37,272 bases of DNA, taken from an uncultured Bacilli bacterium (GTDB lineage: Bacteria; Bacillota_I; Bacilli_A; RF39; UBA660). Each line of letters starts with the position of its first letter. Positions within the stretch are counted from its first letter, which is position 1. The position numbers and the translations under genes are program-made. The DNA lies in NCBI GenBank assembly GCA_947628275.1, contig CANQZD010000002.1, forward strand, positions 1 to 37,272, in the 5' to 3' direction. A model generated the notes under the pieces. It saw nothing but the letters and a program-made list of their open reading frames with translations. It had not been told where the DNA came from and did not search any database. Below, one piece after another: positions 6,464 through 15,133 of this stretch.

Positions 6464-8272
6464 ATGGATTTTATAAAACAAGAAAATATTCGAAACTTTT
6501 CTATCATTGCCCATATTGATCATGGTAAAAGTACTCTAGCAGACCGAATCTTAGAAATAACTGGTTCTGTAAGTAATCATGAAATGAAAGATCAAATGTT
6601 AGATAGCATGGATTTAGAAAGAGAAAGAGGTATTACGATTAAACTAAATGCCGTAGGTCTAGAATATGAATATCAAGGTGAAAAATATTTACTTAATTTA
6701 ATTGACACCCCGGGTCATGTTGACTTTTCTTATGAAGTAAGTCGTTCTTTAGCCGCTTGTGAAGGCGCAATATTAGTAGTTGATGCTACCCAAGGAATTG
6801 AAGCTCAGACTTTGGCTAATTTATATTTAGCTTTAAATGTTGATTTAAAAATAATTCCAGTTATTAATAAAATTGATTTACCTAATGCTAATATTCCAAA
6901 AGTAAAAGAAGAATTACAAAAAGTTTTAGGTTTCAAAGAAGAAGAAATATTATTATGCAGTGGAAAAACTGGCGTTGGTGTAAAAGAGTTATTAATTGAA
7001 ATTATAAAAAAGATTCCCCCTCCAAAAATTGCTAATCAAAAACCTTTAAAAGCTTTAATATTTGATAGTTATTTTGATCCTTATAAAGGAGTAGTAGGGT
7101 TAATTAAAGTTTTAGAAGGTGAAGTTAAAATAAAAGATGAAATAACCTTAATGGCTAGTGAAAAATCTTTTATCGTTAATGAATTAGGAATTCATACTCC
7201 TAAAGAAAAACCGTTAACTTGTTTAAAAAGTGGTGAAGTAGGTTATCTATGCGCGGCTATTAAAGATATTTCTTCCTTTGCCGTAGGTGATACGATAACT
7301 TTAAAAAATAATCCTGCTAAGACAATGATTCAAGGATATCAACCGATGAAACCTATGGTTTATTCCGGAATTTTTCCTATTGAACCCAATAAGTTTGAAG
7401 CTTTAAAAGAAGCCTTCGAAAAATTAAAACTTAATGATGCAGCTTTAACTTATGAAGTTGAAAATAGTGATGCTTTAGGCTTTGGCTTTCGTGTTGGTTT
7501 TTTAGGCCTTTTACATATGGATATTATTACCACGCGAATTGAAAGAGAATTTCAAATATCCGTTATTGTAACAAGTCCTAATGTTGTCTACAAAGTTTAT
7601 CAAACAAATAATGAATTAGTTTTAGTGGATAGTCCTAATAAAATGCCTGAACAAGTTAAAATAAAAAGCATTGAAGAACCTTTTATATATACCAATATCA
7701 TTGTTCCTCAAGAATATATTGGAGCAATTATGGAACTATGTCAAAATAAAAGAGGTATTTATAAAACAATGGAATATTTAGATGAAACTAGAGTTAATAT
7801 TCATTATGAATTACCTTTATCAGAAATTGTTTATGATTTCTTTGATAAACTAAAAAGTAAAACTAAAGGCTATGCTTCTTTTGATTATGAATTATGTGGC
7901 TATAGAGAATCTAATTTAGTAAAAATGAATATCTTACTAAATGGGGAAATTGTTGATGCCTTATCAATCATTGTTCATAAAGATTTTGCTTATCAACGAG
8001 CTTTAGCAATGACTAAAAAATTAAAAGAATTAATTCCTAGACAATTATTTCAAGTCCCAATTCAAGCTCAAATTGGTTCTAAAGTAATCGCCCGAGAAAA
8101 CATCAGTGCAATGCGTAAAAATGTTTTGGCTAAATGCTATGGTGGTGATATAACTCGTAAAAGGAAATTATTAGAAAAGCAAAAAGAAGGTAAAAAGAAA
8201 ATGAAACAAATTGGTAGTGTTGAAGTTCCTAAAGAAGCCTTTTTAGCTATTTTAAACAGTGATGAAGAATAA
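6464..8272 (+). CDS. lepA: Elongation factor 4 (LepA), ribosome-associated GTPase
   Basis: LepA/EF4 is a conserved translational GTPase acting on stalled or assembling ribosomes. 602 residues from ATG 6464, the usual LepA length. The GTG at 6455 is in frame but is part of the ribosome site AGGTGA (6453-6458), so it is not the start. G1 is AHIDHGKST (16-24), G3 is DTPGH, and G4 is NKID. The LepA-specific C-terminal domain ends with the lysine-rich [19 protein letters not shown] region and [10 protein letters not shown]. It has its own sigma-A promoter, and a terminator overlaps its stop codon. Confidence 0.98.
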   Translation: MDFIKQENIRNFSIIAHIDHGKSTLADRILEITGSVSNHEMKDQMLDSMDLERERGITIKLNAVGLEYEYQGEKYLLNLIDTPGHVDFSYEVSRSLAACEGAILVVDATQGIEAQTLANLYLALNVDLKIIPVINKIDLPNANIPKVKEELQKVLGFKEEEILLCSGKTGVGVKELLIEIIKKIPPPKIANQKPLKALIFDSYFDPYKGVVGLIKVLEGEVKIKDEITLMASEKSFIVNELGIHTPKEKPLTCLKSGEVGYLCAAIKDISSFAVGDTITLKNNPAKTMIQGYQPMKPMVYSGIFPIEPNKFEALKEAFEKLKLNDAALTYEVENSDALGFGFRVGFLGLLHMDIITTRIEREFQISVIVTSPNVVYKVYQTNNELVLVDSPNKMPEQVKIKSIEEPFIYTNIIVPQEYIGAIMELCQNKRGIYKTMEYLDETRVNIHYELPLSEIVYDFFDKLKSKTKGYASFDYELCGYRESNLVKMNILLNGEIVDALSIIVHKDFAYQRALAMTKKLKELIPRQLFQVPIQAQIGSKVIARENISAMRKNVLAKCYGGDITRKRKLLEKQKEGKKKMKQIGSVEVPKEAFLAILNSDEE

Positions 8273-8294
8273 TTATTGACTTCATCTTTTTTTT
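8261..8294 (+). terminator. Terminator overlapping the end of lepA
   Basis: GATGAAG (8261-8267) pairs with CTTCATC (8280-8286), followed by eight T (8287-8294). The left arm lies in the last lepA codons. The right arm overlaps the -35 box of the next promoter, so termination of lepA and initiation of the next unit share bases. Confidence 0.8.
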
Positions 8295-8303
8295 GTGTAT
8301 AAT
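8276..8303 (+). promoter_or_regulatory. Sigma-A promoter of the tandem HTH genes
   Basis: -35 TTGACT (8276-8281), 16-base spacer, -10 TATAAT (8298-8303). The ribosome site GGGGGA (8321-8326) precedes ATG 8334. Confidence 0.75.
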
Positions 8304-8333
8304 ATGTATTAGCTAAAAAAGGGGGATTTTTTT

Positions 8334-9611
8334 ATGGAAAAAAATGAACAAAAAATAATTGAATTAGCTTTAAATGGTTATTCTAATCAAGAAATAGCCA
8401 ATAAATTATTAATAAATGTTAGATTTGTTGATAAAACAATTAGTGATTTAAACAATCCTAAAGAAGGAATTTATAATCAAGATATTTATTATAAAATCAT
8501 TATGGAAAAATCTTTACATAATATAAATGTTATTGATAAAGATTTATTAGATGAAATAATCAAAATGATTTTTAAAGGTTACATGGCTATTGAAATTGCC
8601 GTTATGTTAAATTTACACCGTCAACAAATGGAACAAATTTTAAATTCCTTAAAAAATAATATTAACAGTTATTATGATAATCAAACTAAAACTAAAATTT
8701 TTGCTAAATTAAGTCAAAATAATAATCTTAAAAGTCATGTTAAGTACCGCAGAATCTTACAATTAGAAAAAAATTATCCTGGTCTTAAATTAGAAGATTA
8801 TGGTTATGATGTATGTTTCTATCGTAGTTGGCAAAAATATCATCAAGTAGTTTATGATTTTTTAAATAATGGGTTAGATGTATTTACTTTAAGTTATAAA
8901 TATAATTTTTCACCATCAACTATTCGTAATATTTTAACGGGAAAAGATCCTGGTCAATTCATTGAATATAATTATCAATCCGAGACAGTTCAAAAAATTA
9001 AAGAATTATATTGTCAAAATAAAAAAACAAATAATAATGATAATTTACTACCTAGTACTGACAAACAAGATTTAATAAAAATTGAAAAAATTGTTCGCAA
9101 TGGTCGTTTTTGGATTTTATTTTTACTAACATTTAGAATTTCTTATCAAGATTTAGCCAGAATGTTTAAAATTACTAATGTCAAAAGACTTCGTAACGAT
9201 TTATTACAAAAAGCTGATGAATTAAATACTAGTTATCGAAAAGCTTTATTATATTTAGAAGCTAATTATAACTCTGAGAATTATAATCAAGCCTTAAATT
9301 TTTATAAAGAATATCTTCAAGCTAAAAAAACAAATCCTGAAAAAGCCAAAGAAATGCTTAAAACAATTGATGATCAAGAATTTATAAAATTATTAAAATC
9401 ATCTAAAAAATTATCTCAAATGACTGAAGAAGAACATCGTTTAATTGCTGATTATTGGGTTAAATATGCTTTATGTTCTAGGGCTTTTCCATATCATTAT
9501 GAAACCCTTTATAAATATTGCTTACCATATCATGAAGAAGAATTAAAGAAAATAATTAACTTCAATAGAGAAACAAGTAGTTTGTACTATCGTCGTTATA
9601 AAAGAGGCTAA
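8334..9611 (+). CDS. Multi-HTH protein, first of a tandem paralogous pair, unknown function
   Basis: 425 residues, soluble. The N-terminus (about 5-38) looks like a sigma-70 region 4 or LuxR-type helix-turn-helix (IIELALNGYSNQEIANKL). Further HTH-like modules follow at about 70-102 (MIFKGYMAIEIAVMLNL), 180-206 (LSYKYNFSPSTIRNIL) and 260-290 (ISYQDLARMFKITNVKRLR). The C-terminal 130 residues are helical, with a conserved block DQEFIKLL...DYWVKYAL. A full-length relative follows one base after its stop. No known family is recognised; DNA binding is inferred from the HTH look. It may be a lineage-specific regulator pair, and it lies next to the spore gene cluster without being part of it. Confidence 0.75.
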   Translation: MEKNEQKIIELALNGYSNQEIANKLLINVRFVDKTISDLNNPKEGIYNQDIYYKIIMEKSLHNINVIDKDLLDEIIKMIFKGYMAIEIAVMLNLHRQQMEQILNSLKNNINSYYDNQTKTKIFAKLSQNNNLKSHVKYRRILQLEKNYPGLKLEDYGYDVCFYRSWQKYHQVVYDFLNNGLDVFTLSYKYNFSPSTIRNILTGKDPGQFIEYNYQSETVQKIKELYCQNKKTNNNDNLLPSTDKQDLIKIEKIVRNGRFWILFLLTFRISYQDLARMFKITNVKRLRNDLLQKADELNTSYRKALLYLEANYNSENYNQALNFYKEYLQAKKTNPEKAKEMLKTIDDQEFIKLLKSSKKLSQMTEEEHRLIADYWVKYALCSRAFPYHYETLYKYCLPYHEEELKKIINFNRETSSLYYRRYKRG

Positions 9612-9612
9612 A

Positions 9613-10863
9613 ATGACTGTTAACGATTATATAATTCAAGCTGCCTTGAAAGGTCAAAAAAATAAAGAAATAGCTGATAGTTTAGGAATAACTGAATACT
9701 ATGTAATAAAAAGAATTAATTCATTTAATCAAAAGACTATTGATAATATACTATTTTCTAAAAATTATTTTAATAATTTAATTGATAAAGATTTACTAGA
9801 TGAAATTATTGCCTTAGTTTTAAAAGATACAATGCTTATTGAAATAGCTATTAATAAAAATATGAAAGTTTCGGATATTAAAAAATTAATAGCTAACTTA
9901 GATAAAAAATCAAGTCCTTTTTATAATCAAGAATTATATTTAAAAGTTAAAGATAAAATCGATAAAGTAAATAAATCTTATGACCCTAAATATTATAAAA
10001 GATTATATAACTTAGAAAAAGAAGGCTATAATTTAGAAAACTATTCTAAAGATATTATTATTAAAAAATATTATAGTTTAAAAAAATATTATTTATTAAT
10101 GCTGGAATTTCAACAAAATGAATTTTCCAATTTTATGACTTTAACTAGTAAATATCATTTAACAAGTAATATAATTAATTTAATAGTTAACGAAAAAGAT
10201 AGTTATCATTTTTTAGAAAATTATGTAGATGCTTTTAGCAAATATCAAATTAAAAAAGTTTATTTAGAAAGACAAGAAAATCCTTATCATCCACGAATTA
10301 GTTATTGTGAAAAAACTGATCCTAAATTAATTAGTACTCAAAAAAATAGTAGCTTTTGGCTTTTAATAATGTTACATTTTCGTTTAAATATTTCTAGTTT
10401 AGCTACTTTACTAGATATTAAAGACGTTAAGCGACTACATTATATTATTAGTAATAAAGCTAGTGAAAATCCTAAATTTTATAATGCTTATATGTATTTA
10501 AATACAACAGTATCATCAAATGAAAATAATATTAAGGCTGCTAAAATGTTTTATAAAAAATATTTGTTGATGCGAAAAATTGATTTAAACCAAGCTAAAA
10601 AAATGTTAGATATTTTAAAAGACCAAGAATTTCATGATTTGTTAAATAGTAAAAAAGCTTTAAAAGATATGACTAAAGAAGAATTACTAATAGTCACTAA
10701 TTATTGGCTTAAATATGCTTTAGCAAATAAAAATCTTCCTTATAGTCAAGCCAGTCTAAATAAATATTGTCGACCTATAAACCCTAAGGAAGTTCAAAAA
10801 ATTGAAGAATTTAATCAAGAAACATTACAAATGTTTAAAAGAAAATCATTATGGGGTAATTAA
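9613..10863 (+). CDS. Multi-HTH protein, second of a tandem paralogous pair, unknown function
   Basis: 416 residues, colinear with the gene before it. Matching blocks include IDKDLLDEII, the FW.L...FR region with VKRL, DQEF..LL and NYWLKYAL near the end, so it arose by tandem duplication and diverged considerably. It carries the same series of HTH-like modules, starting with LKGQKNKEIADSLGITEYYV (residues 13-32). Start ATG 9613 is one base after the upstream stop, with AAAGAGG ahead of it, so the two are made together and could form a heteromer. It is convergent with the minus-strand hydrolase 15 bases downstream; a T-rich stretch lies between them but no clear hairpin. Function unknown. Confidence 0.75.
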   Translation: MTVNDYIIQAALKGQKNKEIADSLGITEYYVIKRINSFNQKTIDNILFSKNYFNNLIDKDLLDEIIALVLKDTMLIEIAINKNMKVSDIKKLIANLDKKSSPFYNQELYLKVKDKIDKVNKSYDPKYYKRLYNLEKEGYNLENYSKDIIIKKYYSLKKYYLLMLEFQQNEFSNFMTLTSKYHLTSNIINLIVNEKDSYHFLENYVDAFSKYQIKKVYLERQENPYHPRISYCEKTDPKLISTQKNSSFWLLIMLHFRLNISSLATLLDIKDVKRLHYIISNKASENPKFYNAYMYLNTTVSSNENNIKAAKMFYKKYLLMRKIDLNQAKKMLDILKDQEFHDLLNSKKALKDMTKEELLIVTNYWLKYALANKNLPYSQASLNKYCRPINPKEVQKIEEFNQETLQMFKRKSLWGN

Positions 10864-10877
10864 TTTTACTCTTTTTT

Positions 10878-11522
10878 TTAGCTTATCTTTCTTATTAATT
10901 TTTCTTCTTCATTAATTACATAATTAGTTGTATTTACTAAAGTTGTTAAATAAAATTTTAAAAGCCATAATTTATTAGTTAAAGAAGGATATTTATCTTT
11001 AGCATATAAAGCAAGAGGAATAACGTATTTTTCTGTTTCAGCTAAATATTTTTTCATTTTTTCAATAGAAAAAGCATTATTCATAGTTGAAAGATTATGA
11101 ATTCTATCTACTAATTTTATAATAATTGCTTCAATATTATTTCTAATATTTTCATAATATATATCTAAACATTCTTCTTTAGACATATTTGCCTTTTTAA
11201 CAAAAGTTAGCAAATATACAATTTTTTTAATATCTTCATTAATGTCTATTAAATCTAAATCGGCATTTTGATCTTCTACGGTATCATGAAGAAGGGAACC
11301 ACTTATTATAGTATCGCTATCTAATTGAACACCAATGGTAAAAAAAGCAACACTTAAAGGATGAATTATATATGGCTCCCCACCTAAACGTTTTTGATTT
11401 TGATGAACTTCTTTAGCAAATGGTAAAGCAATTAAAGAATTTTTATATTGCTTTTGTTCACAATAATTTTCTAAAAAATGATACATATTTTTAACATCTA
11501 ATTCCTTTTTTACTTCCATCAT
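10878..11522 (-). CDS. HD-domain small alarmone hydrolase-like protein (Mesh1/RelA-SpoT N-terminal type)
   Basis: 214 residues with the HD fold of (p)ppGpp hydrolases: His40 in EVHQNQKR, GEPYIIHP (48-55), His79-Asp80 in LLHDTVED with Glu83-Asp84, and Asp139/Asn143 in VDRIHNLSTM. There is no synthetase, TGS or ACT domain, so it is a hydrolase-only protein, like Mesh1-type enzymes that remove the 3' pyrophosphate of (p)ppGpp. Some relatives may act on other nucleotides. Two start codons are adjacent (11522 and 11519); AGAGG lies 5 bases before the first and 8 before the second, so the second is at least as likely. It is divergent from the LysR gene with only 87 bases between. Confidence 0.82.
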   Translation of the reverse strand: MMEVKKELDVKNMYHFLENYCEQKQYKNSLIALPFAKEVHQNQKRLGGEPYIIHPLSVAFFTIGVQLDSDTIISGSLLHDTVEDQNADLDLIDINEDIKKIVYLLTFVKKANMSKEECLDIYYENIRNNIEAIIIKLVDRIHNLSTMNNAFSIEKMKKYLAETEKYVIPLALYAKDKYPSLTNKLWLLKFYLTTLVNTTNYVINEEEKLIRKIS

Positions 11523-11537
11523 TAAACCTCTTTTCTA

Positions 11538-11567
11538 TTGACAATATATCACAACCAAAATTATAAT
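11538..11567 (+). promoter_or_regulatory. Promoter of the LysR gene
   Basis: -35 TTGACA (11538-11543), 18-base spacer, -10 TATAAT (11562-11567), with ribosome site GGAGGT at 11600-11605 before ATG 11610. The intervening leader is made of alternating AT and includes near-palindromic stretches that could bind the regulator. The minus-strand hydrolase promoter must overlap this region. Confidence 0.65.
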
Positions 11568-11609
11568 AAAAATATATATTATTTATATATAATATAACTG
11601 GAGGTTATA

Positions 11610-12491
11610 ATGAATTTAGATTTATGGAATTTGTTTTATGAAGTTGCTAAAACTAAAAATATTTCTAAAGCTAGTGAAAAATTACATATTTCTCAACCAG
11701 CCATCACTAAACAAATAAAAAAATTAGAAAGTATCTATAATTGCAAATTATTTATTAGAAATCAAAAAGGAGTTATTTTAACTAAAGAAGGTAATTTAAT
11801 ATTTAACGATATAGAAGAAGCTATAAACTTACTTTCTAAAGCTACCCAAAAAATTAAAGATGGTCAAGATTTATTAGTTGGAACAATTAGAATAGGAATT
11901 AGTACAACTTTAGCCAAAAACTTTTTGATGCCATATATTAAAATGTTTCATAAAGAATATCCTAATGTTAATTTTGAAATAAGCACTGATCCAACTAGTA
12001 AATTAAAAGAAGAATTAAAAAAAGGAAATATTGATTTTATTATTAATAAATTTCCTTTAATTATAACTGATGATTTATGGTATCAAAAATTAGGAACTTT
12101 AGAAGATATATTTGTCGTAAGTAAAGATTATCATGAATTAATTAATCAAAAAATTAATTTAAAAGACTTAATTAAATATCCAATCTTAATGCAAAAACAA
12201 CCATCAAGTTCTAGAGATTATATTGAAAAATATTGTAAAGAAAATAAAGTTACTCTACATAGTGTAATTGATGCTGCATCTTCCAATTTATTAATCGAAT
12301 TTACTAAAATAGGTTATGGTGTTGGTGTCGTAACCAAAGAATATGTTTTAAAAGAATTAAATAATCAAGAACTATATGAATTAGATGTTGTTCCCAAAAT
12401 TCCAGAAAGAGATTTTGGCATTATTTGTTTAAAACAAAATTATTTTAGTAGATGTTGTGAAACATTTCTAAAAATGATAGAAAAACAATAA
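11610..12491 (+). CDS. LysR family transcriptional regulator
   Basis: 293 residues, the normal LysR length. The N-terminal winged HTH spans about 1-62 (ISKASEKLHISQPAITKQIK, then LFIRNQKGVILTKEG). The effector-binding fold begins near VGTIRIGIS (about 90) and ends before the C-terminus, with GYGVGVVTKEYV as a typical late motif. The closest general resemblance is to the CysB/CbbR-like group, but the effector cannot be told. It is divergent from the HD hydrolase, the classic layout for LysR self-regulation, and immediately upstream of the glycan operon, whose promoter contains a palindrome. Either neighbour could be its target. Confidence 0.93.
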   Translation: MNLDLWNLFYEVAKTKNISKASEKLHISQPAITKQIKKLESIYNCKLFIRNQKGVILTKEGNLIFNDIEEAINLLSKATQKIKDGQDLLVGTIRIGISTTLAKNFLMPYIKMFHKEYPNVNFEISTDPTSKLKEELKKGNIDFIINKFPLIITDDLWYQKLGTLEDIFVVSKDYHELINQKINLKDLIKYPILMQKQPSSSRDYIEKYCKENKVTLHSVIDAASSNLLIEFTKIGYGVGVVTKEYVLKELNNQELYELDVVPKIPERDFGIICLKQNYFSRCCETFLKMIEKQ

Positions 12492-12542
12492 TAGATGACC
12501 AAAGTTAGTAAAAGCTTGTGCTCAACTTAATTATAATTTTAT

Positions 12543-12571
12543 TTTACATCAATTTAAATTAATGTTAAAAT
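12543..12571 (+). promoter_or_regulatory. Promoter of glycan unit A with palindromic operator in the spacer
   Basis: -35 TTTACA (12543-12548), 17-base spacer, -10 TAAAAT (12566-12571). The spacer region 12546-12565 forms a 20-base inverted repeat with one mismatch (ACATCAATTT and AAATTAATGT), reaching into the -35 box. A regulator bound there would block or remodel the promoter. Confidence 0.6.
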
Positions 12572-12593
12572 GTTGCAAAGAGAGATGAAAAAT

Positions 12594-13514
12594 ATGAATG
12601 AATTTTTAGTAGGGTATACAGGTTTTGTTGGTTCTAATATTAATGATAAGCATGAATTTACAAAATGTTTTAATTCTAAAAATATTACCGAAGCTTTTGG
12701 TTTAAATCCTGATATTTTAGTTTATTGTGGAATCCCAGCCCAAAAATTTATTGCTAATGCTAATCCTGATGAAGATTTTAAAATTATCTTAAATGCTATA
12801 GAAAATATTAAAAAAATTAATCCCAAAAAATTGGTTTTAATTTCAACTATTGATGTATATGATAATCCAGTAAATGTTGATGAAGAAACTATGTTTGAAG
12901 TAAGTAAAGATGCATATGGTAAAAATCGAAAATATTTAGAAGATTGGGTTATTAACAATCTTCAAGATTATCATATTATTAGACTTCCTGGTTTGTATGG
13001 CAAAAATTTAAAGAAAAATTTTATATATGATTTAATTAATATTATTCCTAGTATGCTAAAAGAAAATAAATATGAAGAATTATTATCTAAAAATAATGAT
13101 TTAGAAAAATATTATTATAAAAGTGATAATGGCTTTTATAAATGTCGGGAATTAACTAAAGAAGAACATCAAAAATTAAAAAAAATTTTTAATGATTTAG
13201 GTTTTTCAGCTTTAAACTTTACTGATAGTCGAGGCTCATTTCAATTTTATAACTTAAATAATTTATGGGAACATATTTTAAATGTTATTAAAAATGATAT
13301 TAAAATTTTAAATGTTGCCACGGAGCCAATTACGATTAAAGAATTATATTATTATCTATTTGCTAAAGATTTTAACAATGAAATTAGTAATGTTATTCCA
13401 AATTATAATTTTAAAACTAAATATGCTAAATTATTTAATGGACATAATGGTTATATTTATAATAAAGATTATGTTTTAGAAGATATTAAAAAATTTGTTT
13501 TAGAAAGAAAGTAG
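12594..13514 (+). CDS. Extended SDR (NAD-dependent epimerase/dehydratase-like)
   Basis: 306 residues from ATG 12594. Earlier in-frame ATGs (12570, 12585) lie in the -10 or ribosome-site region, and the Rossmann motif GYTGFVGSN begins at residue 7 from this start. The catalytic region has Ser84-Thr85 in LISTIDVY and Tyr108 in YGKNRKYLE; the position normally held by the catalytic Lys (YxxxK) is Arg112, with Lys one residue later. The C-terminal half, with sugar-binding and WEHI/LNVAT motifs, is typical of nucleotide-sugar enzymes. First gene of the operon; it probably makes or modifies an activated sugar with the isomerase that follows. The substrate is unknown. Confidence 0.8.
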   Translation: MNEFLVGYTGFVGSNINDKHEFTKCFNSKNITEAFGLNPDILVYCGIPAQKFIANANPDEDFKIILNAIENIKKINPKKLVLISTIDVYDNPVNVDEETMFEVSKDAYGKNRKYLEDWVINNLQDYHIIRLPGLYGKNLKKNFIYDLINIIPSMLKENKYEELLSKNNDLEKYYYKSDNGFYKCRELTKEEHQKLKKIFNDLGFSALNFTDSRGSFQFYNLNNLWEHILNVIKNDIKILNVATEPITIKELYYYLFAKDFNNEISNVIPNYNFKTKYAKLFNGHNGYIYNKDYVLEDIKKFVLERK

Positions 13515-13522
13515 GGATTTTA

Positions 13523-14311
13523 ATGAAAATAGCTATTTCTAATATTGCTTGGTCTAAAGACGAAGATTCAAAAATGTATGAATATTTAAAAAAAAATGAT
13601 ATTACTTCTTTGGAAATTGCTCCCACAAGAATAATTGAAGAAAATCCTTATAATCATTTAGATGAAGCACAAAAAATAGCTCAAGAATTAAAAAATAATT
13701 ATCAATTAGATATTGTGTCTATGCAATCAATTTGGTTTGGCAAAAAAGAAAATATTTTTGTAAGTGAAGAAAATTATCAAATATTAGTTGATTATACTAA
13801 AAAGGCCATTTTATTTGCCCATGCTATTGGGTGTCCTAATTTAGTTTTTGGCAACCCAAAAAATCGAAATATGGATAATTATGAAAAAGATTATCCAATT
13901 GCCTTAAATTTTTTTAAAGAAATTGGTCAATTTGCTTTAAACAATAATGTAGTAATTGCTCTTGAACCTAATCCAACCATTTATAACACAAATTTTTTAA
14001 ATACTACTAAAGAAGCTCTTGATTTTGTAAAAAAAATCGCTTTACCTAGTGTTAAAATAAACTATGATTTAGGAACCGTTATAGCAAATAATGAAGAATT
14101 AACTATTATTGAACAAAATCTTGAGTATATTAACCATATTCATATTAGCGAACCAAATTTAGAAATAATTCAAAATCGTCATCTTCACCAAGAATTAGCT
14201 AATATTTTAAAAACCAAAAATTATAATAAAGCTATTTCTATTGAAATGAACAAAAGCAATTTTCAAAATATAGCAAGTGTGTTACAATATGTAATAGAAA
14301 TTTTTAGGTGA
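13523..14311 (+). CDS. Sugar phosphate isomerase/epimerase (xylose isomerase-like TIM barrel)
   Basis: 262 residues of the AP-endonuclease-2/xylose-isomerase-like barrel. Metal-site residues expected for the fold are visible: Glu148 in ALEPNP, Asp182 in INYDLGT, His206 in HIHISEP and Glu241 in SIEMN. These barrels isomerise or epimerise sugars and cyclitols, and one sitting between an SDR and a glycosyltransferase suggests a role in making an unusual sugar for the operon product. The stop codon (TGA, 14309-14311) overlaps the ribosome site of the next gene. The specific reaction cannot be assigned. Confidence 0.8.
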   Translation: MKIAISNIAWSKDEDSKMYEYLKKNDITSLEIAPTRIIEENPYNHLDEAQKIAQELKNNYQLDIVSMQSIWFGKKENIFVSEENYQILVDYTKKAILFAHAIGCPNLVFGNPKNRNMDNYEKDYPIALNFFKEIGQFALNNNVVIALEPNPTIYNTNFLNTTKEALDFVKKIALPSVKINYDLGTVIANNEELTIIEQNLEYINHIHISEPNLEIIQNRHLHQELANILKTKNYNKAISIEMNKSNFQNIASVLQYVIEIFR

Positions 14312-14316
14312 GAGTT

Positions 14317-15126
14317 ATGAAAACAAAAAAAATTAATGGTGTTCCGGATTTTACAGTTAAAGAATACAAAAAAAAACAAAATAAATATTGCTTATTAATT
14401 CCTATTCTAAATGAAGGTGAAAGAATTAAAAATGAATTGCAAAGAGCCCAAAAGAAAAATATTGGTTCAATAGTAGATATAATCATTTGTGATGGAAAAT
14501 CAAGTGATGGTAGTACTGATGATAAAATTTTAAAATCATATGATGTAAATACATTACTTACTAAAACTGGTGATGGTCGTCAAGGTGCTCAATTAAGAAT
14601 GGGAATTTATTATGCATTACAAAAAGGATATGAGGGAATTATAACAATTGATGGCAATAATAAAGATAGTATTGAAGATGTTCCAAAATTTATAAAAAAA
14701 TTAGAAGAAGGCTATGATTTTGTTCAAGGCTCACGTTTTATTAAAGGTGGTGAAGCCATTAATACCCCAATAATTAGATATTTATCAGTTCGCTTTATCC
14801 ATGCTCCAATAATTTCCATTACTGCTCATAAATGGTATACTGATACAACTAATAATTTTCGAGCTTATTCTAAAGAATATTTAGAAAATGAAAATGTTCA
14901 ACCATTAAGAGATATATTTGTTACATATGAATTATTAGCTTATTTATCAGTTAAAGCTGATCAATTAAAAATGAAAACATGTGAAATTCCGGTAAAAAGA
15001 GAATATCCCAAAAACGCCAAAACACCTACTAAAATTAGTCCTATAAAAGGTAATTCTGATTTAATGAGAATATTATTTCAAAATTTATTTCATAAATATG
15101 ATGTAAAAAACATCAAAAGAAAGTAG
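14317..15126 (+). CDS. Family 2 glycosyltransferase, soluble (DPM1-like)
   Basis: 269 residues from ATG 14317. The upstream in-frame GTG (14308) is part of the ribosome site AGGTGA. GT-A fold signature: LLIPILNEGERI (26-37), CDGKSSDGSTD (58-68) for nucleotide binding, and IDGNNKD (111-117) at the place of the DxD motif, with Asp112 kept but the second Asp replaced by Asn114. The basic block VKREYPKNAKTPTKISPIKG lies near the end. It has no membrane helix, unlike the other GT2 of this operon. It likely transfers a sugar from a nucleotide donor to a lipid or acceptor at the inner face. Donor and acceptor are unknown. Confidence 0.85.
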   Translation: MKTKKINGVPDFTVKEYKKKQNKYCLLIPILNEGERIKNELQRAQKKNIGSIVDIIICDGKSSDGSTDDKILKSYDVNTLLTKTGDGRQGAQLRMGIYYALQKGYEGIITIDGNNKDSIEDVPKFIKKLEEGYDFVQGSRFIKGGEAINTPIIRYLSVRFIHAPIISITAHKWYTDTTNNFRAYSKEYLENENVQPLRDIFVTYELLAYLSVKADQLKMKTCEIPVKREYPKNAKTPTKISPIKGNSDLMRILFQNLFHKYDVKNIKRK

Positions 15127-15133
15127 TGATAAT

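Noticed and set aside
11544-11600. AT-only near-palindromes between the hydrolase and LysR genes as operators
   Set aside because: Alternating A/T makes palindromes expected by chance; not claimed as separate sites.
12722-12958. Minus-strand open frame of 78 codons
   Set aside because: Lies wholly inside the SDR gene on the other strand, no ribosome site, no recognisable domain; a shadow of the real gene.
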